Source: Flavobacteriales bacterium (GTDB lineage: Bacteria; Bacteroidota; Bacteroidia; Flavobacteriales_G; Salibacteraceae). Taken from it: a DNA stretch of 64,000 bases. Both the position numbers and the translations under genes were made by a program. Location: contig JABMOM010000023.1 in NCBI GenBank assembly GCA_013204105.1, positions 16,689 through 80,688 on the forward strand, in the 5' to 3' direction. Under the pieces are notes generated by a model. That model did no database searches and had not been told where the DNA came from. It saw nothing but the letters and a program-made list of their open reading frames with translations. This document shows, piece after piece, positions 8,070-16,916 of the stretch (position 1 is the stretch's first letter; the number at the start of each line of letters is the position of its first letter).

Positions 8070-8152
8070 AAAACAATGTTTGTACGAAGATGCTGAATAC
8101 GATCCTTTTGGAGATGTGGATAAGTCTGTTTATCTAGCTGGTCTACATCATT

Positions 8153-8160
8153 TACATTCG
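8153..8160 (+). promoter_or_regulatory. Minus-7 box (TACATTCG) before the saccharopine dehydrogenase family gene
   Basis: TACATTCG differs from TAnnTTTG at one base and ends 18 bases before the chosen ATG at 8179. It supports that start against longer in-frame starts that lie inside the divergent protease gene. Confidence 0.35.
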
Positions 8161-8178
8161 CTTCAAACGACAAGTAAA

Positions 8179-9525
8179 ATGCGAACCATCGTAGTATTTG
8201 GTGCCGGAATGAGCGCCTCGGTTTTGATCGACTACCTTCTTGAGAACGCGGAGAAAGAAGATTGGAAAGTCAGGGTTGGAGATCACAAGCTGGAAAATGC
8301 AACGGCGAAAGTGCGAGGACGCAATCGAGGAGAAGCCTTTGCTTTTGATGTGAAGAATGAATTTCAGCGGCTCAACGAAATTTCAGAAGCAGACCTTGTT
8401 ATTTCCATGCTTCCGGCGCACATGCACGAAGACGTCGCACGGCAATGCATAGCATTGCACACACCCATGGTCACAGCATCTTATGTATCTGAAAGCATGC
8501 AGAGCTTTGATGAAGAAGCGAAAGAAGCGGGGGTGATTATCATGAACGAGATTGGTGTGGACCCGGGTATCGACCACATGAGCGCCATGCGCGTAATCGA
8601 CCGCATCCATGCGCAAGGCGGAAAAATGATCCAGTTCGAGAGCTTTACCGGCGGACTTGTCGCTCCGGAATCTGACGATAATCCATGGAATTACAAGTTT
8701 GCTTGGAACCCGCGCAACGTCGTTTTGGCAGGCGCAGGTGGATCCGTGAAATTCAAGCAGGAAGGACGCTATAAATACATTCCATACCACCAGCTCTTTC
8801 GTCGAACCGAAGTGATTGAGCTTCCTGGATTTGGACGGTTTGAAGGCTACGCGAACAGAGATTCACTGAAATACCGCGAGGCCTATGGGTTGAAAGACAT
8901 CCCTACGATTTACCGCGGAACCTTCCGCCGACCTGGTTTCTGCCGTGCCTGGGATGTGTTTGTAAAACTCGGCGCCACTGACGATAGCTATGTGATCGAA
9001 GATTCTGAGAATATGACTTACCGTCAATTCTTGAATTCTTTTCTAGCCTACAATCCGGATGATTCTGTGGAACTCAAATTGATGCACTACCTTAAGATCG
9101 ACCAGGACAGCGAAATCATACATAAACTGGAGTGGTTGGACCTCTTCAAGGAGATCAAGATTGGCATCCCACGCGCCACACCAGCACAGGTATTGCAGCA
9201 TATCCTTGAACGGAAATGGACGATGACCGATACAGACTTGGACATGATCGTTATGTACCACCTTTTTGGTTATGAGCTGGATGGCGAGCGCCATGCGCTT
9301 GAATCGTACATGGTCATCAAAGGAGAAGATCGGGTGCGCACGGCAATGGCGAAGACCGTGGGTCTGCCAGTCGGGATCGCAGCGAAAATGATTTTGAATG
9401 GTAAGATATCTACCCCTGGTATTCACATTCCCATCAACAGAGAGATCTACGAACCGGTGCTGGAGGAATTAGAAGCCTACGGAATTGAGTTCGCAGAAAG
9501 GGAAGTTTCCTATAACGGTTATTGA
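8179..9525 (+). CDS. Saccharopine dehydrogenase family protein
   Basis: A 448-residue oxidoreductase. The N-terminus has a Rossmann nucleotide-binding motif (FGAGMSAS, residues about 6-13), followed by the family's ADLVISMLPAHMH block near 70, which resembles saccharopine dehydrogenase (glutamate-forming) and related lysine and polyamine enzymes. The C-terminal catalytic domain has the NEIGVDPGIDHMSA motif near 120 and an SFTGGLVAPE block. These enzymes act in the cytosol on lysine/glutamate adducts with NAD(P). Exact substrate cannot be settled; lysine breakdown is the likeliest. The frame stays open upstream to 7732 but that part is inside the divergent protease gene. Its stop overlaps the end of lptD by seven bases (convergent). 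Confidence 0.85.
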   Translation: MRTIVVFGAGMSASVLIDYLLENAEKEDWKVRVGDHKLENATAKVRGRNRGEAFAFDVKNEFQRLNEISEADLVISMLPAHMHEDVARQCIALHTPMVTASYVSESMQSFDEEAKEAGVIIMNEIGVDPGIDHMSAMRVIDRIHAQGGKMIQFESFTGGLVAPESDDNPWNYKFAWNPRNVVLAGAGGSVKFKQEGRYKYIPYHQLFRRTEVIELPGFGRFEGYANRDSLKYREAYGLKDIPTIYRGTFRRPGFCRAWDVFVKLGATDDSYVIEDSENMTYRQFLNSFLAYNPDDSVELKLMHYLKIDQDSEIIHKLEWLDLFKEIKIGIPRATPAQVLQHILERKWTMTDTDLDMIVMYHLFGYELDGERHALESYMVIKGEDRVRTAMAKTVGLPVGIAAKMILNGKISTPGIHIPINREIYEPVLEELEAYGIEFAEREVSYNGY

Positions 9526-12131
9526 TCCCTGTCGGGACGATTGTATTCCCACTTACGTGGAATCTTCAGCGCATCGAGCATGCCGGGTTTTACGTTGATC
9601 TGAAAGGTGTAGCGCTCGCGTATTCCGAAAGGTACAACGCCTAAACTAAACTCCCAGCAGTGTAAATCGCGGTAGATGTCGATCGACGTTTGGGTTACAT
9701 CGAGCTTGGTTATGTCAATACCCGTTCTATATCCGATCTGCCAATTCCTGGTCAGCTGCACCTGGCCTTGCAGGTCAAGGACCTGCCGGAAGTTTTCAGT
9801 CGTACCGTCGTTTGAGTATTGAATGTTGTAGCGTACGTTCATATTCCAAGGCAGAGAATAATCGATGAAATCTGTAAAGTAGCCGGCTGTAACAGCAGGG
9901 TCTTTCTCTTCCTTCTTGGGCAATTGGCCCTTCTTCTTCTTATTGTTCTTTGGTCGGATGTCATAGGTAAAGCGTACGACGGCGTTTGTCCATGTTCCAG
10001 CGCTCCCATTCTTATTATATTGAAACTGGTTAATGCGCGTTCCGTCTGCCGATCGGGCATAGGGATCCAACGTCGCATTGGCATCAATGCTCAAGCCGGG
10101 GACCACCTTGGTTCGGAAGGCAACGCGCAGCGGATTCCACTTTAGGCTATCTGCCGCCATCACATAAGAGGTGTTAAGGTTGAATGCATCGATCAAGCGC
10201 ACTTTTTTCTCTTGTTGTTCATCGGTACTATCGCTGCGGTCACGGACTTTTAACTCCAATGTATTGATGAGGTTAAAGGTCACGACACCATTGCCTTGGG
10301 CCGCTGGTCGATCCGAAAAGGCGCCCTGATCAAAATAGCTGTACTGCTCTGTTCTACCAAGGGTGTCTTTTTGCACTTCATCGTAGTATCCCCAGAATTC
10401 CTTGGTGTAATCTGGTCGGTAGCTGATGGAGGTCGACGGTGTGATCTGATGTCGCATGGCTTTGATCACCTCATTGCGAAAGATGTACGTGCCATAAATG
10501 TTGGTGTTCAAACTCGCCGAAGCCGAACCGTCATAAAACCCATCCAATCCGTCCTGGTAATAAGCGCGAAGTTGAGCAGAGTCGGCGTCCCATTCTTTGC
10601 GCAAGGTTTTGCGATAGCCAACCAATCGGTGCGTTGTGGAAGGGGTGAGAGTGATGTACTTGAGGAGGGTGATGTTGGTGTTCATCGTGCTGTTCACCTT
10701 CACGCCATTTTGCATGGATCGGAGCATGCGATTTTTGTAATTGCTGAACACGGTATCCTCTTTTCCCTCCAGGCGATTGATGAGGTCGGCGCTACCTTGA
10801 ACACCTATCCCTTCGAGACCTGATTTTTTCATGAAGCTGTTGGATGGACGAGGGCTGTCTCCTTTAAAAGGATAGATCCGAGCCATGTTCAAACTCGCCT
10901 GGGGTGCCCGAATGGAGATGAATTGACGCTGCGTGTTCTGACTGCTCGACGCGGACATGATCAAGCTGAACGGTGAATTCTGGAAAGACTTCGAATACTT
11001 GATACTCGAGTTCATCTGACTTTTTAAGAAATCTTCCTGGGACGAGTTGAAGTCATTTCGATAGCCTTTACTCGATCCTACATCTACCGAAGCGCTGAAC
11101 GATGTTCCTGGGCGGGCCTTGCTGTCCTGAGAGTGTGACCAACGCACGTTGAAGGTTCCTGTATTGCTGTAATCAGGATAGCCTTTTTCCGCAAACACCG
11201 TTTGGTTGTATCGAAGCGTATAGCCTCCTCGGAATTTATAGCGCTTGACATAGTTGCTGTTGATACTTGCGGCATAACCACCCCGCGTGTAAACGTCTCC
11301 TGTAATTGAAAAGTCCATGATCTCACCGACGCCAAAGTAGTAACCGCCGTTCATGATGCCGAAACCTTGATTGCTGGTATTGGTCCAAGTCGGCAATAGG
11401 ATGCCGTTCGCCCTGCGATCGCTGTTGGGAAAGAATCCAAATGGAAGCACCAAGGGTGTGGGAATGTCTGCGATCGACAGGTATGCCGGCCCGGTGATGA
11501 TCTTGTCCTTGGGGATGACCTTTAGCTTGCTCGCGTGGATATGGAAGTGAGGCTCGTCGTATTCGCACGTGGTGTACTTACCGTCTTGGATGTAGATGAC
11601 CTCTCCGGTGTCGCGCTTCACGGTTTCTCCATGCAGGTAGCCGCCACTTTCCTGTGTCTTCACGTGCTTACTCAGGCCACGCTTGGTCTTAAAGTTATAG
11701 CGCATCTCACCTGCGTCAAACAACTGATCCCCTTGTGCGAAGACTGGTTCGCCAATCAGGTTGCCGTTGCTGTCGGGCAGCCCTGTAGCCCTAAGTTCGT
11801 TCTGCTGAAGGGAAATTTCAATGTATGCCGCCTTGAGTTCGATATCTCCATAAGTGGCCACTGCATTTCCGTAGAGGTATACCTTTTGGGCGTCCAGATC
11901 CACTTCCATGGAATCGTCGCTCTGGTAGTTTACCTCGTAGTCAAGGCTGGACTTGCGCTTCGGTTTTCCTAGGGCCGAATCTCCCACAGCGACCAAACTG
12001 TCCAAATCGTCTTGATTTAGGCTCAACGTGTCCGATGAGATCGAGACCGAATCTGAATCGATGCTTTGCCCCATGGTAACCTCTGTGATGAGGAGAATGA
12101 TAAGGCACACGAAGGGGATGATTCGCTTCAA
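9519..12131 (-). CDS. lptD: LPS-assembly protein LptD-like outer-membrane protein
   Basis: An 870-residue outer-membrane protein that takes lipopolysaccharide from the periplasmic bridge and inserts it in the outer leaflet. After a signal peptide (about 21 residues, ending TMGQ), residues about 70-230 form an OstA/LptA-like beta-jellyroll (YLYGNAVATYGDIELKA, DGKYTTCEYDEPHFHI). The remainder is a long beta-barrel with many alternating strands and the family block PTPLVLPFGFFPN. The start is set at TTG 12131 because it yields a standard signal peptide; a GTG at 12251 would add 40 non-signal residues. TTG starts are used elsewhere in this window. An OstA-like partner lies at 17653-19215. Divergent from the amidase gene. 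Confidence 0.85.
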   Translation of the reverse strand: MKRIIPFVCLIILLITEVTMGQSIDSDSVSISSDTLSLNQDDLDSLVAVGDSALGKPKRKSSLDYEVNYQSDDSMEVDLDAQKVYLYGNAVATYGDIELKAAYIEISLQQNELRATGLPDSNGNLIGEPVFAQGDQLFDAGEMRYNFKTKRGLSKHVKTQESGGYLHGETVKRDTGEVIYIQDGKYTTCEYDEPHFHIHASKLKVIPKDKIITGPAYLSIADIPTPLVLPFGFFPNSDRRANGILLPTWTNTSNQGFGIMNGGYYFGVGEIMDFSITGDVYTRGGYAASINSNYVKRYKFRGGYTLRYNQTVFAEKGYPDYSNTGTFNVRWSHSQDSKARPGTSFSASVDVGSSKGYRNDFNSSQEDFLKSQMNSSIKYSKSFQNSPFSLIMSASSSQNTQRQFISIRAPQASLNMARIYPFKGDSPRPSNSFMKKSGLEGIGVQGSADLINRLEGKEDTVFSNYKNRMLRSMQNGVKVNSTMNTNITLLKYITLTPSTTHRLVGYRKTLRKEWDADSAQLRAYYQDGLDGFYDGSASASLNTNIYGTYIFRNEVIKAMRHQITPSTSISYRPDYTKEFWGYYDEVQKDTLGRTEQYSYFDQGAFSDRPAAQGNGVVTFNLINTLELKVRDRSDSTDEQQEKKVRLIDAFNLNTSYVMAADSLKWNPLRVAFRTKVVPGLSIDANATLDPYARSADGTRINQFQYNKNGSAGTWTNAVVRFTYDIRPKNNKKKKGQLPKKEEKDPAVTAGYFTDFIDYSLPWNMNVRYNIQYSNDGTTENFRQVLDLQGQVQLTRNWQIGYRTGIDITKLDVTQTSIDIYRDLHCWEFSLGVVPFGIRERYTFQINVKPGMLDALKIPRKWEYNRPDRDQ

Positions 12132-12322
12132 GATTTGGGGGCTTGATCGAGGTTGAATTTTCGCGATTGCAAATCTAAACGCTTCCTGGGGCGAAAATGG
12201 TCTCCTCTCACCTTCAAAAGTTGTTAATCCTAGGCTTCGCAAGTGGAGCACCCAATATCTCTATTAACATGCGCGGGTGAAATACTATCCAAACGTGCGA
12301 TGTTCAGGCATGACAGTGCATC

Positions 12323-12330
12323 TACATTTG
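12323..12330 (+). promoter_or_regulatory. Minus-7 box (TACATTTG) before the amidase operon
   Basis: TACATTTG fits TAnnTTTG exactly, 31 bases before the amidase ATG at 12362, inside the divergent lptD-amidase gap. No clear minus-33 TTTG was found at 17, 19 or 23 bases. Confidence 0.45.
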
Positions 12331-12361
12331 TTATCGGCAAGGTTTCTGCCCTGTTGTGAAC

Positions 12362-13654
12362 ATGAACATCAACTACGCGCATTTTAGGTCACTCACACAT
12401 CGGCTCTCAGGACTGGCAGCTGGGGTATTCGTGATCATGGTATTCACCTCATTTGTGTCCAACCATCGGGGGCCAAAGATTGCCGAATTAGGCGTGCTCA
12501 AAGTGGTGCTCGACGCTGGGCACGGTGGACACGACCCTGGAAATCTCGGAACAGGGCGTTACAAATCAACTGAGAAGGACATCGCATTGGAGGTTGCACT
12601 GCAAGTAGGTGAATACATTGAACGAGCCTACGAGAACGTCGACGTGATTTACACGCGGAAAGACGACACCTTCGTTACGCTGAAGGACCGTACGAACATC
12701 GCCAATAAGGCTCAAGCAGATGTGTTTCTCTCGGTTCATTGCAATTCAGCGGCGAATACGGATGCTCAAGGAACGGAAACCTTCGTGATGAGCATGACCA
12801 AGGTACAAGCCAACCTAGAATTGGCTAAGCGAGAAAATTCATCGATTTTATTGGAGGAGAACTACGAACAAGTCTACGAAGGTTTCGATCCAAAGTCACC
12901 TGAATCGCTGATCGCGCGTTCCATTGCGCAGTCGGTTTTCCTCGATCAAAGCCTTACGCTCAGCGCAAACATTCAAACCCAATACCGCGATCGGGTAAGT
13001 CGCCGCGATCGTGGCGTGAAGCAAGCTCCTTATTGGGTCATCAGTTTCACTACCATGCCGAGCGTTTTGACGGAACTGGGATTCCTTACCAACAAGGCTG
13101 AAGAGGATTTTCTCAACAGTGAGAATGGTAAAGTATACATGGCTAGCGCTATTTATAGGGCTTTCAAGCAATACAAGGCGGACGTCGAAGGGGTAGAGAT
13201 AAGCACGCCAGATTTTGAAAAGGAGCTGCCAACGGCAGAGGAGATCAAGGCACAGACGCAACCAACCCCACCTAAACCTGAGGCCCAGCCCAAAGAGGTA
13301 ACTGCGAAAGCCGATGCTACGAAGCAGGATGAAAAGTCGCCTGCTTCCACGACAACTCCTGCTGCACCGGCCAATGCCGAGCCTGTCCTTTACAAGATCC
13401 AGCTAATGGCATCTTCGCAGCCGATCGACCTTAAACCAGAGAATTTCAACGGGTTAGAAAACGTAGAGAGCTATGAGATTGATGGGCTGCACAAGTACAC
13501 CATTGGCGAAGTGACCGATTATAAAAAAGCTGTTTCTTTGCAACGTACCGTACGAGAAAACGCCTATCCCAAAGCATTCATCACGGCTTTCTACAAAGGA
13601 GAGCGGATAGGGATCTCAAAGGCATTGGAGATATCACGAGCGCTTAATCAATGA
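12362..13654 (+). CDS. N-acetylmuramoyl-L-alanine amidase (Amidase_3 type)
   Basis: A 430-residue cell-wall hydrolase that cuts the bond between muramic acid and the stem peptide. An N-terminal membrane segment or signal (about 10-35) is followed by the zinc amidase domain: LDAGHGGHDPG with the first zinc His, a Glu in TEKDIALEV, and FLSVHCNSAAN with the second His. A proline/alanine/glutamate-rich linker (about 280-345) leads to a C-terminal domain (YKIQLMASS...YTIGEVTDYKKA) that matches a SPOR-like, peptidoglycan-binding fold, pointing to septal cell separation. ATG 12362 is preferred over the GTG two codons earlier. It leads an operon with the MCE gene four bases away. Confidence 0.9.
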   Translation: MNINYAHFRSLTHRLSGLAAGVFVIMVFTSFVSNHRGPKIAELGVLKVVLDAGHGGHDPGNLGTGRYKSTEKDIALEVALQVGEYIERAYENVDVIYTRKDDTFVTLKDRTNIANKAQADVFLSVHCNSAANTDAQGTETFVMSMTKVQANLELAKRENSSILLEENYEQVYEGFDPKSPESLIARSIAQSVFLDQSLTLSANIQTQYRDRVSRRDRGVKQAPYWVISFTTMPSVLTELGFLTNKAEEDFLNSENGKVYMASAIYRAFKQYKADVEGVEISTPDFEKELPTAEEIKAQTQPTPPKPEAQPKEVTAKADATKQDEKSPASTTTPAAPANAEPVLYKIQLMASSQPIDLKPENFNGLENVESYEIDGLHKYTIGEVTDYKKAVSLQRTVRENAYPKAFITAFYKGERIGISKALEISRALNQ

Positions 13655-13658
13655 TGGA

Positions 13659-14675
13659 TTGAAGATTGGAAATGAAATAAAAGTCGGAGGCGTTATCATC
13701 TTAGCGCTAGGCCTGCTGTATTTCGGCGTCAACTACCTCAAAGGATCAGATATTTTCAGCAAGGCGCGGATGTACGTGGCGATCTACGATGACATCGCCG
13801 ACCTCAGTACCGACAACAAGGTCATCATCAATGGATACAAGGTTGGGCGTGTAGTAGATATTCGACTGCTTTCAGAAGAAAACAATAGAATACTTGTCCT
13901 TTTTGAGGTCTCGGAAACCGAATTGACGATCCCAATTGGTACAACCGCAAGGATCATTTCGACGGATTTACTGGATTCAAAAGCAATTCGGCTTGAGCTG
14001 GGCGATGGGCCGGAGCTGCATGAGAACGGCGATACCTTGATATCTGGAACCGAAGAAGAATTAAAGGCTGTAATCGAACAGCGATTGGCGCCATTGCAAA
14101 GCAAGATCGAACGGGTGATTGATGATTCTCGGAAGATGATTGAATCCACGAAGTTGCTGATCGACAACACGACCATCCAGGTCAAGAAAGCCGAGACGAG
14201 CTTGGACATCATCAACAAGACTACCGCCGATATTGATAAGTTAGTAATCGAACAGAACGGCAATCTCACACGCGTTTTAGGTGACATCACCGCCATTGCG
14301 AGCAATATCCGCAACAACAGCAAGCAAATCAATACGATTATCCAGAATGTTGCAACGATCAGTGATTCACTGACCAGGGCCAACTATGCATCTGCCATTC
14401 AGAATGCCAGCAATGCGTTGTTACAGCTGGATTCCTTAGTCACCATGATCAACTCTGGACAAGGATCTTTAGGTATGTTGCTCAATGACGACAAACTTTA
14501 CAACAACCTGGAGGAAGCCTCACTGGAAATTGATAAACTTGCGGAGGACTTGCGGGTGAATCCGGGGCGTTACGTTCACTTCTCCGTATTCGGCAAACGG
14601 GAGAAATCCGATGAGAAGCCGAAGAAGAAGGATCGAAGTGAGGATTCCTCAGAGGATCCCAAACAGACCCCTTAA
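13659..14675 (+). CDS. MCE/MlaD family lipid-transport protein
   Basis: A 338-residue protein anchored by one N-terminal helix (residues about 9-27), followed by an MCE domain (about 38-115, with YDDIADLSTDNKVIINGYKVGRV) and a long alpha-helical, coiled-coil-like tail. Proteins of this family form hexameric rings or tubes that carry phospholipids between the inner and outer membranes. The only usable start is TTG 13659, which gives the canonical MKIGNEIKVG N-terminus; the nearby ATGs are out of frame or blocked. It begins four bases after the amidase stop, so it is co-transcribed. The C-terminus is a highly charged Lys/Glu/Asp tail. Ring partners (MlaE, MlaF) are not in this window. Confidence 0.88.
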   Translation: MKIGNEIKVGGVIILALGLLYFGVNYLKGSDIFSKARMYVAIYDDIADLSTDNKVIINGYKVGRVVDIRLLSEENNRILVLFEVSETELTIPIGTTARIISTDLLDSKAIRLELGDGPELHENGDTLISGTEEELKAVIEQRLAPLQSKIERVIDDSRKMIESTKLLIDNTTIQVKKAETSLDIINKTTADIDKLVIEQNGNLTRVLGDITAIASNIRNNSKQINTIIQNVATISDSLTRANYASAIQNASNALLQLDSLVTMINSGQGSLGMLLNDDKLYNNLEEASLEIDKLAEDLRVNPGRYVHFSVFGKREKSDEKPKKKDRSEDSSEDPKQTP

Positions 14676-14687
14676 GAAAGGCAATCT

Positions 14688-16043
14688 ATGATTTCAAGCA
14701 TCATTTTCTCGGTACTTATTCTAGCTACCGCGGCTATTTTCATTGTGCGCATTCGTCAGATCAAAGCCAACATACACCTCGGACGAGACATTGATCTTTC
14801 TGATCGGCCCGCCGAGCGTTGGAAGACCATGGCAAGAGTAGCCCTCGGACAAAGCAAGATGGTCGCTCGACCGTTTGCTGGAATCATGCACATCTTCATC
14901 TACGTCGGTTTCATTTTGATCAATCTTGAAGTGCTCGAGATTCTCATCGATGGAGCGTTCGGAAGCCACCGCATTTTCTACCAATTCTTGGGGTCAGATA
15001 CCTACCACACCTTTATTGGTTTTTTTGAATTGCTCGCGTTTCTGGTGCTCTTTGCGTGTGTGGCGTTTTTAGTCCGCAGGAACATCGGAAGGCTGAAGCG
15101 ATTTTCGGGAACCGAGATGACCACATGGCCGAAGTCGGATGCCAACATCATCCTGATCGTTGAAAGCTTACTCATGATTGCAGTGCTTACGATGAATGCC
15201 GCAGACAGTGTTCTCTTTGCATTGCCAGATGCAGTTGTAATGACCGCGGGTCTATCCCATTATACTGGCATCGAATTCGAGTCTTGGTTTTGGTTCAGCG
15301 GCTACCTGACAGGAATGCTCCCCAACGACCCAACAACATTGTTTTATATCGAACGGGCTTGCTGGTGGTTTCACATCGTTGGCATTTTTGGATTCCTCAT
15401 TTACATTCCTTACTCCAAGCATTTCCACATTTTCCTGGCATTTCCTAATACGTACTATTCTAAGTTGGATCCGGCAGGGGAATTGACCAACCTTGAAAGC
15501 GTAAAGAAGGAAGTGGAGTTGATGATGGATCCGAACCAAGACCCATTTGCTGCTCCAGCAGCCGATGCAGCGACAGCGGAACCCCAGCGCTTCGGAGCAA
15601 AAGACGTGACCGATCTGAGCTGGAAGAACTTGATGGACGCATACAGTTGTACCGAATGTGGTCGCTGTACTTCCGAGTGTCCAGCAAGTCAAACAGGTAA
15701 ATTATTGTCGCCTAGGAAGATCATGATGGATACGCGGGACAGGGCAGAGGAACTGGGAGCGCACAGAAGAAAGAACGGCGCCGAAGCAGATGACGGTAAA
15801 AGCTTGCTCGGGGATTATATCACTAAAGAAGAACTTTGGGCCTGTACCACGTGCAACGCTTGCACGGATGCGTGTCCAGTAAACATCAATCCGCTCAACA
15901 TCATCGTTGACTTACGACGCTTCCTGGTCATGGAGGAGTCCGCAGCGCCGAATGAGCTCAATACAATGTTTACCAACATAGAAAACAACGGCGCGCCTTG
16001 GCAATTCGCCATGGCAGATCGGGCGAATTGGAGGGACGAATAA
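14688..16043 (+). CDS. Membrane-bound HdrC-like Fe-S oxidoreductase
   Basis: A 451-residue protein. The first about 250 residues contain five or six membrane helices with conserved histidines, resembling the heme-b subunit of nitrate reductase gamma/DsrM type. The rest is a ferredoxin domain with two classic CxxCxxCxxxCP motifs, one with Cys at 321/324/327/331 and one at 386/389/392/396, each binding a [4Fe-4S] cluster. With the adjacent HdrB-like gene it forms the usual two-part (Fe-S)-binding oxidoreductase that passes electrons between the quinone pool and a soluble partner. Physiological donor and acceptor are unknown. It starts 12 bases after the MCE gene. Confidence 0.88.
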   Translation: MISSIIFSVLILATAAIFIVRIRQIKANIHLGRDIDLSDRPAERWKTMARVALGQSKMVARPFAGIMHIFIYVGFILINLEVLEILIDGAFGSHRIFYQFLGSDTYHTFIGFFELLAFLVLFACVAFLVRRNIGRLKRFSGTEMTTWPKSDANIILIVESLLMIAVLTMNAADSVLFALPDAVVMTAGLSHYTGIEFESWFWFSGYLTGMLPNDPTTLFYIERACWWFHIVGIFGFLIYIPYSKHFHIFLAFPNTYYSKLDPAGELTNLESVKKEVELMMDPNQDPFAAPAADAATAEPQRFGAKDVTDLSWKNLMDAYSCTECGRCTSECPASQTGKLLSPRKIMMDTRDRAEELGAHRRKNGAEADDGKSLLGDYITKEELWACTTCNACTDACPVNINPLNIIVDLRRFLVMEESAAPNELNTMFTNIENNGAPWQFAMADRANWRDE

Positions 16044-16050
16044 TGACTGC

Positions 16051-16117
16051 TGGCATTTGGCTTCTTGCTGCTAGCTCAATATAAGCGGTGCCAGAAGCCA
16101 GAAGCGAGAAGCAACAC
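16051..16117. repeat. Heptad repeats, two 28-base arms in opposite orientation
   Basis: The gap between the HdrC- and HdrB-like genes is built from 7-base units. Left arm: TGGCATT, TGGCTTC, TTGCTGC, TAGCTCA (16051-16078). Right arm: GCCAGAA, GCCAGAA, GCGAGAA, GCAACAC (16090-16117), which is the reverse-complement style of the left. It can fold imperfectly. Related 7-base pairs lie after argS, folD and the MATE gene. Confidence 0.65.
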
Positions 16118-16124
16118 GAATAAG

Positions 16125-16916
16125 ATGAGTGATAACCTTAAAATAAGAACAATGGCCGAAATGGCCGCCGCAGGTGAATCCCCCGAGGTGCTCTTTTGGG
16201 TTGGGTGCATGGGGAGCTTTGATGATCGCGCCAAGAAGATCACGAAGGCTTTTGCGAAATTGCTGAATCGAGCGAACGTGAAGTTTGCGGTACTAGGTAC
16301 CGAAGAGTCTTGTTCGGGTGATCCTGCAAAGCGGGCAGGAAATGAGTTCTTGTTCCAGATGCAAGCATTTGCGAACATTCAAGTGCTGAATGCCTATGAG
16401 GTGAAGCGCATCGTCACGGCGTGTCCTCATTGTTTCAACACCCTTAAAAACGAATACCCTGAGCTCGGTGGAAACTATGAAGTGATCCACCACACCCAAT
16501 TCATCAATACCTTGTTCAAGGAAGGGAGGCTCAACGTAGAGGGAGGTTCCTTCAAAGGCAAGCGCATCACCTTCCATGACCCATGCTACTTGGGTCGAGC
16601 AAATGATGTCTACGAAGCACCCAGAGAAGTGCTGCAGAAGTTGGACGCGGAGCTAGTGGAAATGAAGCGATGCAAGCAACGCGGACTCTGCTGTGGAGCA
16701 GGTGGTGCGCAAATGTTCAAGGAAGCCGAGAAGGGCGACAAAGAAGTAAACGTCGAGCGCACGGAAGATGTGATCGCATCGAAGGCCGACATTGTCGCCG
16801 CCGGATGTCCTTTTTGCAACACGATGATGACAGATGGTGTGAAACACTTCAACAAAGAAGATGAGATCAGCGTTAAAGACATTGCAGAACTGATTGCCGA
16901 AGCAGGAGACCTATGA
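16125..16916 (+). CDS. HdrB-like (Fe-S)-binding protein with CCG domains
   Basis: A 263-residue soluble protein with two cysteine-rich CCG-type domains, as in heterodisulfide reductase subunit B and glycolate oxidase iron-sulfur subunit. Motifs: FWVGCMGSFD near residue 22, ACPHCFNTLKNEYP near 105, HDPCYLGR near 150, RGLCCGAGGAQMF near 185 and AAGCPFCNTMM near 228. These Cys bind the unusual Fe-S centre. It is the partner of the preceding membrane-bound gene. ATG 16125 was chosen because the longer frame from 16065 would read through the intergenic heptad repeats. Its stop overlaps the next gene by ATGA, so they are translationally coupled. Confidence 0.9.
   Translation: MSDNLKIRTMAEMAAAGESPEVLFWVGCMGSFDDRAKKITKAFAKLLNRANVKFAVLGTEESCSGDPAKRAGNEFLFQMQAFANIQVLNAYEVKRIVTACPHCFNTLKNEYPELGGNYEVIHHTQFINTLFKEGRLNVEGGSFKGKRITFHDPCYLGRANDVYEAPREVLQKLDAELVEMKRCKQRGLCCGAGGAQMFKEAEKGDKEVNVERTEDVIASKADIVAAGCPFCNTMMTDGVKHFNKEDEISVKDIAELIAEAGDL

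Noticed and set aside
7732..8178. Upstream extension of the saccharopine dehydrogenase frame
   Set aside because: It lies inside the divergent protease gene and does not encode a family-like N-terminus; the Rossmann motif starts at ATG 8179.
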